Shown: positions 33,258 to 44,225 of the stretch, piece after piece
Layout: each line of letters opens with the position of its first letter
How positions within the stretch are numbered: position 1 is the first letter of the stretch
NCBI GenBank assembly: GCA_949317995.1
Contig: OX439039.1
Coordinates: 78,408,205-78,472,204, forward strand
Length of the DNA stretch: 64,000 nucleotides
Origin: Acholoe squamosa
Lineage: Eukaryota > Annelida > Polychaeta > Phyllodocida > Polynoidae
Reading direction: 5' to 3'
Notes under the pieces: model-generated
What the model was told of the DNA's origin: nothing
The model's input: only the letters and a program-made list of their open reading frames with translations
Databases searched by the model: none
Translations under genes and position numbers: made by a program

Positions 33258-34954
33258 CTGATATAGATAACACCTGAATCCTCCAGACAGTCGATTTGTA
33301 TGAGAATCCCCATGTATCAGTGACAACTAACCTTTCTCTTGACCTTGTGCAAATCATTTCAGTTATCATCTAAATTTTCTAAGAACAGACTCCCTCAGTG
33401 AGTTCAATAAGCAGCACACCAATTCACACATTGGTGGGCGCCATCCTTCTTTCCTCCTATTACTACCTTTCATTTATATCCAAATTAACCTGAGATGTTG
33501 CTTAAACTCTATTGGTGTAATTCTCCAGGCTGATTCCTTCAGTAAGCCCCTAGTGCAGCACACCCATGCAGACATTGATTATATGGGTAGCATCCTTCTT
33601 ACCTCTTTCTGCCCGAGTAACTCCGAGTCACTCAATGAGTTGTGCAGAGCATGCTCAGGGCATGTGAGACTCTCGGGCAGTCACAGCTCAGGAATGTGCA
33701 GGAACCTATAGCATGTAATTATGGAAAAGCTGGAGTCTGTTGTGATTAGGAATGATGTGGAGATGAGTGATTTACCCTGAGTAGGGAGAGTGAACAGCGG
33801 GTTACCAGGTGACAGGGGGATGTTGCATGACCGTGGTGGCCCATTTAAATGCCCCGGTGCAGATGTAAATGTACTTATACCACCCTCTCATATATGAGAT
33901 GGTGCTTATTTGAACACTGTTTACAGTGCTTAAGCTTGATTTCAATATTTCCTTGCTCCCAGCGCTTATTTGAGACCCATCCTTATTTGAGACAGCCATG
34001 ATTAAATGGGTCATTACTGTAAACACCTGTAGGACTGATTCATTTATAAGCTGATAGAATAGCTTCCAAAATCTGATCATAGTCTAGGCACTTGTAAATG
34101 GCAGGGTGTCTCAAGGCTTCCTATATTTCGTTGCTGCTACAACCTTGGCTCATTTTCCATTGCGTACTCTTGTAATAATAGATTTTAGGCTAAATCTGTA
34201 TCCCTATAACTAGTTATCGTTTGATCATGGATAACAATTGGTTATTCCCCACCTAAATCTTTGATGATTACCTGCCAGATTAGACTGAGAGGGGATAATG
34301 GCAGAATTAGAACTAAAACCAAGGAAGCAGTCTGGCAGAATCTAAACAAGATATTGCAACTGCATTGACAGAGTACACTATGGCTAGTTGACAGCAGAAG
34401 AGAATGGGTTAATGCCACATACCCTGGTGATGGAGGAGGGAAGGGGCAGGAAGAGAAGGGAAGAAGAGGACATTGGCGAGAGAGGATCGGGGATGTCGGG
34501 ACCATTCATAGCTCTGTATAGAGAACCAGCAAATAGTGACAGCTCAACTCACAGCAGGCAGGGACAAGGGTAACACTTATGGTGATTTTGCTGTCTGCGG
34601 GACAGCGAAAGCGCAATCGGCGCCAGGCAGTTTACATGTTATGATAATGCATCATTACAATGATAACTCAAGGTAATGGTATCATAAGTTTAAAGCCATA
34701 ATGATAACAAAAGGTCGTCAGAACATTCTTCAAATTCCATCAAAAGCACATTTTTGTCCTCTGATTACTTAAGTTTAGAAGGGAATATTCTGCCACTGCA
34801 GCAGCAAAATCTGAATATTTGCTAAGTGTCTAGAGTACTTGGTTGAAAGGAAGGTCGTTTCTTAATTACCCTAATTACCTGTACTAAGAAATGCCCTTTG
34901 GCTGAGATCAAAAGTTATTGAACATTTAAATGGACGTTACGTACAGCTGCACTG
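33258..34954. other. No gene; weak duplicated segment
   Basis: AAGCAGCACACCAATTCACA with GGGCGCCATCCTTCTTTCCT (33401-33460) recurs loosely as GTGCAGCACACCCATGCAGA with GGTAGCATCCTTCTTACCTC (33550-33605). CGCTTATTTGAGACCCATCC near 33962 is another loose duplicate. Nothing codes. Confidence 0.4.
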
Positions 34955-35216
34955 GAGGCCATTTCTCAATGTACTACGACTGCACACAGCCACTACGATT
35001 TAAAAAATGTCAAGAATATGCCAGGCTATCGTAGGAACTGCCCTACGACTGCTCACTACGATTAGCAGCTATGCAGTAATTACATAAGGTTTAGTAGAGC
35101 AGTCGTACTGGTGCAAACATTAGGGACTACTAGTGCATGGTACTGTTATGGCCAAATTATTAGGTTCTCAATATGAGTTAAAGGACAGCAGTCATAGTGT
35201 GTTAAGAAATGGCCTC
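34955..35216. mobile_element. 262-bp GGAGGCATTTCT-family MITE (best copy)
   Basis: Left GAGGCCATTTCTCAATGTAC and the complement of the right end GAGGCCATTTCTTAACACAC are matching TIRs, continued by TACGACTGC/TATGACTGC. The element is flanked by CTG (34952-34954) and CAG (35217-35219). No coding sequence. Confidence 0.85.
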
Positions 35217-36453
35217 CAGAGTTGTTAATTTAGGCCCAAAACATACTTTAACTTCTGGTTGCCATAAATAAGTCGCTTAAAACATGTTTCAGCTGTATCA
35301 TTGACAGCCTTAAGGTGCTTCGGTTTGACAGATCGAGCTATGTACACTGGAAAAGCATACACATAAAGAGGTCTGTGCCAGCCAGAATTCAGCACTGCCC
35401 AGCATCTACAAGTTATCTAGATAAGCTATGGAGGCACCACCACCCTGTAGTATACCACCACCTATAGGCTAGATCACCCACCATTCCCTAACATATAGTC
35501 ACCCAGATAAGCTAGAAGAGCTTCCACTCTCTCCCGGCATGAGGCCGGCTAACACCAATCCTGTGTGTAATGTCCTGGCCAGATGAATGGAGGCACCGAG
35601 AGAATAGCCGCCATGTGGAGATGGTACAGCTGATGTGATTGGTTCGCCGCTGGTCATCGGGCTAAATCACCCTTTACATTGCCGCCTGACTACACTCAAG
35701 GATAGGCAACTTGGAGTCTCTTCTAGGCTTGCTAAGGGTCCTGATTCGGTTGAACATCCTCCCTTGAGCTTAAAGTTGGCAATAGAATGCGCACTTGTCC
35801 TTCAGGATTTGGTCATGTTCTCTAAATGGAGTTCTCAACCAAAGCCAATTTTAGACAATTTGAGGATCAGAAAATATTGACTTAGTTCAGATACACTTCC
35901 TGACAATATCTAACATGCTATAGGTATAAATCCCTGCAAGTTATTCTTCTCTAAGATGTGCACAACCTTTTCAACCTGGCTATTTCTTTTCTCCTGGAGG
36001 GCCAGAAGAAGTTGGATGTTTCCTTCGCAAAAATTCAGTAGTAAAATGGCCAAGGTTTGAGAGAGACTTAACAATCCAGGGACCTGGCCCTATTGATGTG
36101 TACATGACTTACATCTAGGCTACACTCACTCATGGTTAGCTGCAGAGCTCCTGACCACTGCTGGGAAGCCCTCCACAGGACAAACAAGACAAGGGCTATC
36201 TCTGTTCTCCCCTGCTGTATGTTTACACTGGGGCTATGTACCCTGCCAACCATTGTATCACCATATGTCTACAGCCCTACCATCCATAGTGATTCAACCC
36301 CCACCACCAAGCCCTCCAGTCCAGTCTGTCCATTTTATGCCCTTAACAGGCTAGCCAGACTAGAGCTGGTTAAGATTGCTGAGTTAGAAGATGGAGGCAA
36401 ATGGCTCCAAGGCAGACCAGATTTTAGACAAGGGTAGAAAGGGGGGAAAGTAT

Positions 36454-36454
<1 letters not shown>
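35217..36454. other. No gene recognised
   Basis: Unique-looking sequence with frames of 81-101 codons lacking motifs. GCCGCCATGTGGAG near 35610 resembles a YY1-type word. Confidence 0.4.
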
Positions 36455-36509
<55 letters not shown>

Positions 36510-36617
36510 CAGACAGACAGACAGACAGAGACAGAGACAGAGACAGACAGACAGACAGACAGAGAGAGACAGACAGAGAGAGACAGACAGAGAGACGGAC
36601 AGACAGAGACAGAGAGA
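36455..36617. repeat. Compound microsatellite (AG)n(ACAG)n
   Basis: An almost pure (AG)n stretch of about 50 bp (36455-36503) passes into (GACA)n and (GAGACA)n to about 36617. Long Arg/Glu or Ser/Leu frames over it are artefacts. Confidence 0.97.
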
Positions 36618-39074
36618 AGAGACAGAGTGTGGTCTTTTGCTGATGAAGAATCATAGAGGTGGTAATGAAGAAAAAAAGGGGTTGCGAGGGAGGGCACCAG
36701 GGAGATGCATGGAGATGACTATGTGATGGTACATGTACGATTCATCAAGAAAGGCTAGAGAACGATTGTGGTAAAGGGCTGGGGTAGGAGGAGTAAGCAG
36801 TATAGACAAAGGGAGAGATGAAGAGAGGATACATACATATTTGAATTCTGTCCTCTGTATAACATCTAAATATCTCAAATTGGGTTCTGAATAGGTTGAC
36901 CTTGGTGTGGATACGAGAGAAGGCAAGGTCGTAGACCAGGGTATGGGATTGTACCCTAATGATCCATTTGGAGACACCTCTGACCCTCTATAGGACGATG
37001 GTACTCTACCCCGCCCCCAAGTGTCAAGCAATAAAACAAACCTCCCAATCACCCAACCTTTCCACCACACTTACACTTTCCTACCCCTTCCATTCCAATT
37101 CCTCAAAAAACCAATAACCTGTTTAAACTTAGAATTTCCACTTCTCTAGCAATGAGTCCGATAGGCAATTTGAACTTCTCAAATCGAAGTCTCACTGCGT
37201 AAATTCATGAAATGCATTGGCTGTGGTATTGGTTTGAGTCCCGGGTGGTGTCCCAAGCGGGGAGATGTATTCGCTGTCCAGGGGAGGGTTAAAGCAGAAT
37301 GGACCCCGGAAGGCGATGTGATCACACTGCCCCCCTGGTGGAATCGAAGTCTATTACAAACGCTGCCCGAGGCAGCATCGATCCATTGTAGGTGCATTGA
37401 TTACGTCATTAATCACATGGTACCCCCTATAGGGCAGAAATCACCAGGTCAGCCATGATTCTTTCTGTCCTAGATGAACAAAGTCTCATCCCATATACCC
37501 AATATCCAAACGTTCAGATTGGCTCTATACTGTACTTAAATTTGGATGAAACTCATAGGGGTTGTCCTTATTTGTTCTTATCTCTCCTGGTTTTAGTGCA
37601 GTTTATGCATCACACTACCTAGTCAATCACTTTTCATCTAGTGTAAATGATAGATGAATATGTCTGTGTCCTTCCCATTTGTTGGCAGACCATATGGGCA
37701 CAAGACATTTGAAAGCAGGAACAGAAAAAAGAGATGGAGATACCCTTTAAGATGGTTCGGGGAATGTTATGTTCTAATTCGTCTCCAAAACCTTTTTGTG
37801 GTTTGATTGTAGAGGGCTATGGAAGTAGCTGTTGTGGGGATGTATGGGCAAGTGGTACAATGGACTCAGCTGTCTGTATACCAGCAACTGTATTGGCCAG
37901 GTTCTTCATTTACACAGTCCTTGTTCTGGTTGAAGTTCATGGTTTGGCCAAAATCTATGCACATTATGTTGTCAATCTATGGTTTATAACACTGAAGAAC
38001 ACAAGGTATACATACTCCAGCTAAGGTTCAGGAGGTAGATCTATATAAGATTGTACAGACTTTCCTATGATGTGCACTTGTACATTAAGGTGTTAGACAA
38101 GTGCATGTTTTCCTTTATTTTTTTGGGTGGGGGATTTGTGAGAGTTGACCCTACCAATAAAGCCCCAGCAGCCCCATCACTCCTCTAACAGGCATAATTA
38201 AGGAACTCTCCAGGGTGTTCTTTTGGGGGCTAGTGGCTTATTTACTGTATTGATATTTACTCCTTGTTGTTAAATAGTCATTCTATTTCGTTTGCTTATC
38301 ATCTGACCATGACTTAATTCAAGGGACTGGGAGATGGAGGGAAAAATACAGTGGTGGATTGCAAATAACTATTGAACCCACCTGAAGGCCAAATCCTAAC
38401 ACCCTACGACTAATGACCTTCAAATCCTAGTAAGAGGCCTTACAATATTGCCATCACAGTATTATACACTATGGTAGTCAGTGGCTGCACCAGTATATTG
38501 AAAACCCATTGATAAGAGAAAAGGTCATGTCAGGTTTAATATTTTCTCTCATATCCCCAAAGTCTGGGTGCGTCTTATACGAGGGGTATTACGTTACTAG
38601 TTCCTACATCCAACTGTCTTCAGGAGAATCCAAATTTCCCATGGCACCGCTAAGGACACAATGGACCAGACATAGTGTTAGTCAGGTAATGTGATCAATT
38701 CATTCATTAATATATGCATCGTGCCTCTCTAATAGGTTTACTTAAACGTGCTGACCCCAGTCCCCTCATGGCCCAACACAATGGGCCCTTCTATAGCCTT
38801 TACACCTCTAGACTCCTATCAATAACATTTACATGGCAAGAAAAAAAGAAGAAATTGGTGCAGAAAATCCATAAATTACTCACTGTGTGAATGTATCTGG
38901 CCTAATGTATGGGTTGTATTTACTTGCACTGGAATATCCTTGACCCCTTAATGGGAAATTGTGAATCTTAACTCAATGGTGTGTTACAACCTTGCAGGTC
39001 GTCTTTAGAGGAAAATGGGTCTCAATGCCATAATCATAAATATTTAGTTTAATTAATGCCTAATGATGCCACAG
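36618..39074. other. No gene recognised in 2.5 kb
   Basis: The patch at 37200-37440 is GC-richer, with GGTTTGAGTCCCGGG resembling a B-box and an 83-codon frame, but nothing decisive. TGGGTGCGTCTTATAC near 38567 resembles other weak words at 32.07 and 56.99 kb. Frames lack domains. Confidence 0.4.
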
Positions 39075-39198
39075 GAGGCTTTTTCTTAACAGACACCGAC
39101 TGTACCCTTCTAGTCGTACCAACATTCCCATAGGAATAGCATTGGCATTTTGCAGTCGTAGTGCTGTGAGCGATCGTAGTGGCTTGAGAAATGGCCTC
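39075..39198. mobile_element. 124-bp short member of the CWGGAGG MITE group
   Basis: Left GAGGCTTTTTCTTAACAGAC and the complement of the right end GAGGCCATTTCTCAAGCCAC are imperfect TIRs. Inside are GACTGTACCC and CGATCGTAGTGGC, family-like words. The left flank is CAG. Confidence 0.65.
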
Positions 39199-39639
39199 CT
39201 TGACAGGTGACTGCCATCCGACTAAGAGGACGAGTTGAAGTTGAATGAAAGCTCCCCTTATATGGCCTTTTAGTTCCTTAACCAATTACTCCCGAAATTA
39301 TAGATCTTATTATACTCAAGCTATGGAGTAAAGATACAGAAGTGGCCTGTTTAAGCAGACGTTTGTTAGTTTTAATTGTACTCTTCTCCACCCATTATTT
39401 GAGACTGTAGCTTGAATACTCTTTTTCAGTGGTCAAGATTTAAGATCCAAATTACCCCTGTACCGTACTCCCTGCACCTACCAACGTTCATTGGAGATTC
39501 TGGCGGTTATATAAACGGTCCAATAATCATGGTAGATGGTTCAATCCTAATAAAGATTCCTTGAGGCCTAAAGGGTTAAACACCTTTAGGATTATGCCTG
39601 TTATACAGATATTGAATGGTGGAGGATGGTTTAGATGAT
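39199..39639. other. No feature recognised
   Basis: Unique-looking sequence upstream of the second RT remnant. CCTAAAGGGTTAAACACC near 39575 is a short imperfect palindrome. Confidence 0.4.
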
Positions 39640-40515
39640 ATGGCCTATACAGTTCTTGTTGTATGTAAATGATAATTATTACCTATTGTTTAGGTGCATG
39701 TAAAGCAAGACTGTTTGCAGATGACACTGTTATTTATAGAGCTCACAGAGATTCAAAGATTGCTGAGAATGATCTCCCAGATTCATTGAATTTGTTTTCT
39801 CTATGGTGTCTGCAGAATAAGTTTGTCTGTCAATGCAAGCAAAATCAAAGTAATGGTGTTTACCTCTACAAAAGAGAAATTAGAGAATGCTAATGTCAAT
39901 TTGTCTATAAATGACAAAATCGTCTAAACCGTTATGTCCTACAAGTACCTTGGGGTAACATTGGACCCTTACTTGAAATATGATGTTCATTTGAGTAATG
40001 TTTGTAGAACTGTCAATTTTAGGATGTACCAACTGTCTTGTATGAGGTCTTTTCTAACACAAAGTGCAGCACCGAAGGTGCTAAGGTCCAAGATCATACC
40101 ATATTTTGATTATGGTGATCTCTTGTTTATCAACAGTGTAGATAAATATGTAAATCCTCTACAAACTGCCCAGAACTGATGTATCAATATATATGTTTAC
40201 GAGTCCATCACATAACAGACACCAATTATATTCATACTCTAGCAGCAATGCCACTACTGAAAGGTAGGAGAACATGTCACTTACTGAACTATTTGTACAT
40301 TAGGTCTCTGAAAGCTGAATATAGGGATAATAGGGAATTATCTACAAGAGCCTTTGATGTTCCGGTGTTGGCAGTTCCACAAGCAAACTGTATGGCATAC
40401 AGGAAAAGTGTTGAATATTGTGGGGCAATATGGTGGAATGCATTATCCACTCACATTATCAATTTAAACTAGGCACTAAATCCCTAATGAAGTCACTAGT
40501 TCCTGTGGCTACCTA
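39640..40515 (+). pseudogene. Decayed reverse transcriptase remnant of a second LINE
   Basis: Plus-strand conceptual pieces show FLLYVND, then after a frameshift RLFADDTVIY (the catalytic box, with Phe replacing Tyr), LWCLQNKF and, after another frameshift, SYKYLGVTLDP, IIPYFDYGDLLF and PLQTAQN. A TGA replaces the Arg codon after AQN, and a further shift precedes ICLRVHHITDTNYIH, VEYCGAIWWNAL and a last shifted piece. It lacks everything N-terminal to the YVND strand. The order and spacing match the remnant at 10151-11647, so it is the same group of non-LTR elements but a more diverged copy. It is clearly non-functional. An (AT)n microsatellite follows 70 bp downstream and may mark the element's tail. 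Confidence 0.88.
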
Positions 40516-40578
40516 GGCTTGCACAGGTTTTGATTGATAGCCATTCAAAATTTGTCTTTCCTGTTTTTTTTCTCATTT

Positions 40579-40584
<6 letters not shown>

Positions 40585-40651
<67 letters not shown>
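40585..40651. repeat. (AT)n microsatellite
   Basis: About 33 uninterrupted AT units just downstream of the RT remnant. Confidence 0.97.
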
Positions 40652-40653
<2 letters not shown>

Positions 40654-41133
40654 TAAACCTAATAATTACCTGAACTTTAGCAGGTAAGTCTAGAATTATC
40701 TACCACTACACCTTTTGGGTGTGTAAGAAGGCTTACCTGTGTTTATTGCCATGGGTGTATGCTTTTTGAGAGCTGATGAGGTACTATATGTGGCCCCAAG
40801 CACCGCAAGCCCCCTGTTTGGGGCCCCCTCTGCACCTTTCTTTTCCATCTTTTCCCCCCTCTTTCTCCTTTTACCCTCTCCTTTATTCTTATTTTATGGA
40901 AGGGGGGTGTCAGGTCCCCTTGGCCATACCCCTGGATCCGCCAGTCGGACAAATAAGTATTATGCTACCTTCTCCTATACCTGTGAAATGCAGATACCCC
41001 AAAATTGTACCCATGAGACTTTTTTTTATCCCAACTGGCATAGAAAAGTTATTAGATTCCATGACTGCCCGTAGCACGTATGATGTGTGGCAATTTAATT
41101 GTGTTATAAAGTAATGAGGGTATTTTCTTCTAA
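40652..41133. other. No gene; G/C-rich MITE end
   Basis: CCCTGGATCCGCCAGT at about 40929 matches the right end of the 16.2-kb MITE; its left end is not found. The overlapping 111-145-codon frames on three phases come from biased C- and T-rich sequence. Confidence 0.4.
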
Positions 41134-41359
41134 ATACCATGATTTTATCGCCATACTGTTCACCATAAGTATAAGAATAGATAATTTTGGTCGGGGAGGA
41201 TCTGGCCAATAATACATTATCACTTTGATACATATTGATAAATAAAGTATGATGTGGGTGGTGAGTTCCAGCATTGAGCTCATTGTGGGGGGGGGGGATA
41301 GTTTGAGTCCTCCATTTTAGGGGATATTTGGCGACTGTAGGTGTCATGGCAACCTGGTC
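41134..41359. mobile_element. 226-bp insertion flanked by 19-bp direct repeat
   Basis: TGAGGGTATTTTCTTCTAA stands immediately before (41115-41133) and after (41360-41378), perfect by eye and typical in length of a target-primed retroposition duplication. The insert matches 41945-42150 over about 200 bp: ACCATAAGTATAAG, GGGGAGGATCTGGC, AATACATTATCACTTTGA, GGTGAGTTCCAGCATTGAGC. No poly(A) is visible at either end. It could be a LINE 3' fragment or a SINE without an A-tail. Confidence 0.75.
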
Positions 41360-41378
41360 TGAGGGTATTTTCTTCTAA

Positions 41379-41944
41379 TGTTAATCAACAGCATTGAGAG
41401 GTGCCCTTAAGACCTATTTGGCAATAAGAGATGACTATTCAACTTTCTCATTACAGTTTTACCCTACCATCAGCTGACAGAAACTCAGATATATTGAAAT
41501 CTATAGGCAACTCGGAGCATGAGGGTGATAGAAGAATTTAGCAAACGTATTTCCGAGCCCTATGCTTCCTTTAAAGTGTTATTTCTGCTTTAGCCTCCAG
41601 TAGCGTAGCCCATGAGACTGCTGGTGATGTATTTTGACGAAACTGACACAGGGGGAAGCCATCAGAGGGCGCTGCTGTCTCCTGCCGCCACTTATCTCCT
41701 ACAGAATCTGAACAAGCTCCAAGCCCTGAGCATCACCATAGTCAGCGCTCGGACGGAGCACAACATGGTTAGCGACTAAAATCAAGTCATCTACATGATA
41801 TTCATTCGATTCATCCTGCTGTTACTGACAAATCCTGGCTCGATCATATCATGGACATACTCAACTGCACAGGTGATTTATGAAAGTAAAGGTTAAAAAG
41901 GATTTTATCGAGAAAATCATTCCATTTACTAGGCATAATTTTAA
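41379..41944. other. No gene; one CTCF-like word
   Basis: CCATCAGAGGGCGCTG at 41659-41674 is one mismatch from the bilaterian CTCF core CCASYAGRKGGCRCTG. Nothing else is recognised. Confidence 0.35.
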
Positions 41945-42150
41945 ATGAATTTTCACCATAAGTATAAGTATAGATAGTTGTGGTCAGGGAGGATCTGGCG
42001 AATAATACATTATCACTTTGACACATATTGATAAATAAAGTATGACACGGGTGGTGAGTTCCAGCATTGAGCTCATTGTGGGGGGGGGGAGATAGTTCGA
42101 GTCCTCCATTTTAGGGGATATTTGGTGACTGTAGGTGTCATGGCCACCTG
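41945..42150. repeat. Second copy of the 41.13-kb insertion sequence
   Basis: About 200 bp match 41160-41360 in the same orientation, including the internal 9-10-base G-run and GTGACTGTAGGTGTCATGGC. No flanking direct repeat is seen. Confidence 0.8.
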
Positions 42151-42293
42151 GTTAAGTCATTGATACCTAAACGTTTAGAGATGGATTTGCAGTTTTGCAG
42201 GCCGCCCAATGACAAATTCCATGAATCTAGTCAGATATGTCTGCTGCCATTGATGGGAGTGTATACATCAGTCCTGATAATCATATGATGCAT

Positions 42294-42515
42294 CCCAGCA
42301 AATTGTCGTGAGTCCTCGTCAACCTGTGTGAAGTGGCTCACACATGTCGCTAGATGGAACACGACATTGTTATAGCACAAGATCACCAGGAATAGCAATT
42401 GCTATGCCACTTGAGTCTAACACACAGTGGCGAAAGATGACAGAATGAGTTATCACTCAAAAAGGAGTCACCATTGATGACCAATCATGGCGACAGATGA
42501 CGACAACTTGCTGGG
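42294..42515 (+). mobile_element. CCCAGCAAATTG MITE, copy 1
   Basis: 222 bp with TIRs CCCAGCAAATTGTCGTGA and the complement of CCCAGCAAGTTGTCGTCA. AT stands on both sides. Five copies occur in the window with the same interior, for example ATAGCAATTGCTATGCCA. It has no coding sequence and no known superfamily signature beyond a possible 2-bp duplication. Confidence 0.9.
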
Positions 42516-43826
42516 ATGAATGCAACCCTGGGGAGATACCTCCCAATGGTGAATTTCAGCATCATACAAACAAATAGGGGCTTTATATCACTAACTATGC
42601 CTTTCCTAGAGGTTTAAGTGCATCATAACTGTAAGAAGTTATGAGGGAGATTGCAACAGGACCTTGGACAACTAGAAAAAAAGAAGCAAAAAAGTATGAA
42701 AAGCTACATCGTTCCATGGGGATCTGGACTGGGCTTCAGCATAAGCTGCCATCTACCAGCTGCTTGCCGGTCCGCCAGGGAAAAATCGGTTTCCATACGA
42801 GGCTGGAGTAATGGCTACAGGCTCACTGCCAACGCCAACCTTCGATTCACAATCCACCCTGGTCCAAATGTTATTCCATCGAAAATTGGCTTTGCTTGGA
42901 ACTGCTGAGAGGCTTATTTCAAAAGCTTTGTTTAATAGGAGTTATCTATGAGGTCAATACTATCATTCTCTCCCTTGTATATCTGAGGCAGTTTTTCCCT
43001 CATTTAAGCATCGGGATTCATATGTTGTATACATACATTCTGATATAGGTTATATTATGATACTGCTATCTCATATCACGCAGGGGAGGGTCCCTACACC
43101 TCAATAATGTCTCCAAAATTGATGTATTCATACCATGGGACATGGGGGTAGAGGAGTAAAGAGACATTGAAGAGAGTCATTTCAGATAGGGACACGTTCC
43201 ATCAATACCGCAATAAAGATTAAATATATTGTAAAAGTAATAAAATGATTGCCATTCCATAGTATACAGTAATGTCATTATGGAAAATCTTGGAGTTTGA
43301 GCATCAAAGATATCCTGAGAATTCATTTGGAAGTGGAGTAATCTGGGCTATAAGTCTGGTGGTGGTGGAGCAGCAGAAAAAGTGTAGGGGATGGGCTGTC
43401 TAAATTCTACTGTATTTCAATATAATCTGTAATGAATCCTGAAAAAGTGTGGGGAATGCTTCCCCCACGACTCTGCCGCTTTACTGATTATACCCAAGCA
43501 ATGACCCCATCCAAGGATGCATCAGTGAGGGGACTCTTTGAAAGTGTATCAAATTCAAAAGTGTACACATCCCGGGTTATTCACCAGGGCCAAATACATG
43601 TATCGTTCTTTCACCATGGGTAAACTCGATAGCGTATCATATTCATTACAGTGGTACTTTAGCCATGGGCAAACTGCCATTTACATATACTACTTGTGAG
43701 TAGTATAGGGACATCGTGCCTTGTAGGTGGGATATGCAATATGGTAGCGTCAAACAAACTGTTCAGGAGAATTATTTTTCATATTGGCTTATGGTAAACC
43801 AACAATGAAGTTCTCACTCACTCTAG
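42516..43826. other. No gene recognised
   Basis: Unique-looking sequence; frames of 63-85 codons lack motifs. Confidence 0.4.
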
Positions 43827-44225
43827 GGCCAAAAAAATAAAGGTGTGTTTCCAGTTACATGCCTCAAACATCTAGGGTCGGTAATTCGGTTTTTATTATT
43901 TTTTTGTTCATTTTTTTTTTATTTTGTATAGAAATGCATGGGCAGACATGTTGGATTCTATGATATTACAGTAGAATTATGAAAAACACAAGAAATGTGA
44001 TTCACATGTAAAAGATTTGAATGAATGTTATGAACTCTATACCAATAGATGGGGACCTACATAAGCTCCACGAAAAATTGATGAAAAAATATGAAAATTT
44101 CGGGAAAAATCGTTAGAAATTGCCAAAAAATGTTAAAAAATCACAAAATAAAAAGAAATTCCATTATCGGCCCTGTTTTGCTAGGGTCAGTCGGGTAACT
44201 GGAAACAAACCTTTCTTTTTAGGCC
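43827..44225. mobile_element. Harbinger-like MITE, copy 2
   Basis: Ends GGCCAAAAAAATAAAGG and the complement of GGCCTAAAAAGAAAGG, with GTTTCCAGTTACATG and GTTTCCAGTTACCCGAC just inside, match copy 1 at 12964-13324. TTA follows the right end. The left flank reads TAG, so the duplication has decayed or the edge is off by one. Confidence 0.75.

Noticed and set aside
36335..36726. Long frames on both strands (111-120 codons)
   Set aside because: They are translations of the (AG)n/(ACAG)n microsatellite, giving Arg-Glu or Ser-Leu repeats.
37147..37245. tRNA-like sequence (TAGCAATGAGTCCGATAGGC and GGTTTGAGTCCCGGG)
   Set aside because: The A-to-B distance is about 80 bp and no acceptor or anticodon stem is apparent.
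40910..41347. 145-codon minus-strand frame
   Set aside because: Crosses the boundary of the 226-bp insertion and has no motif.
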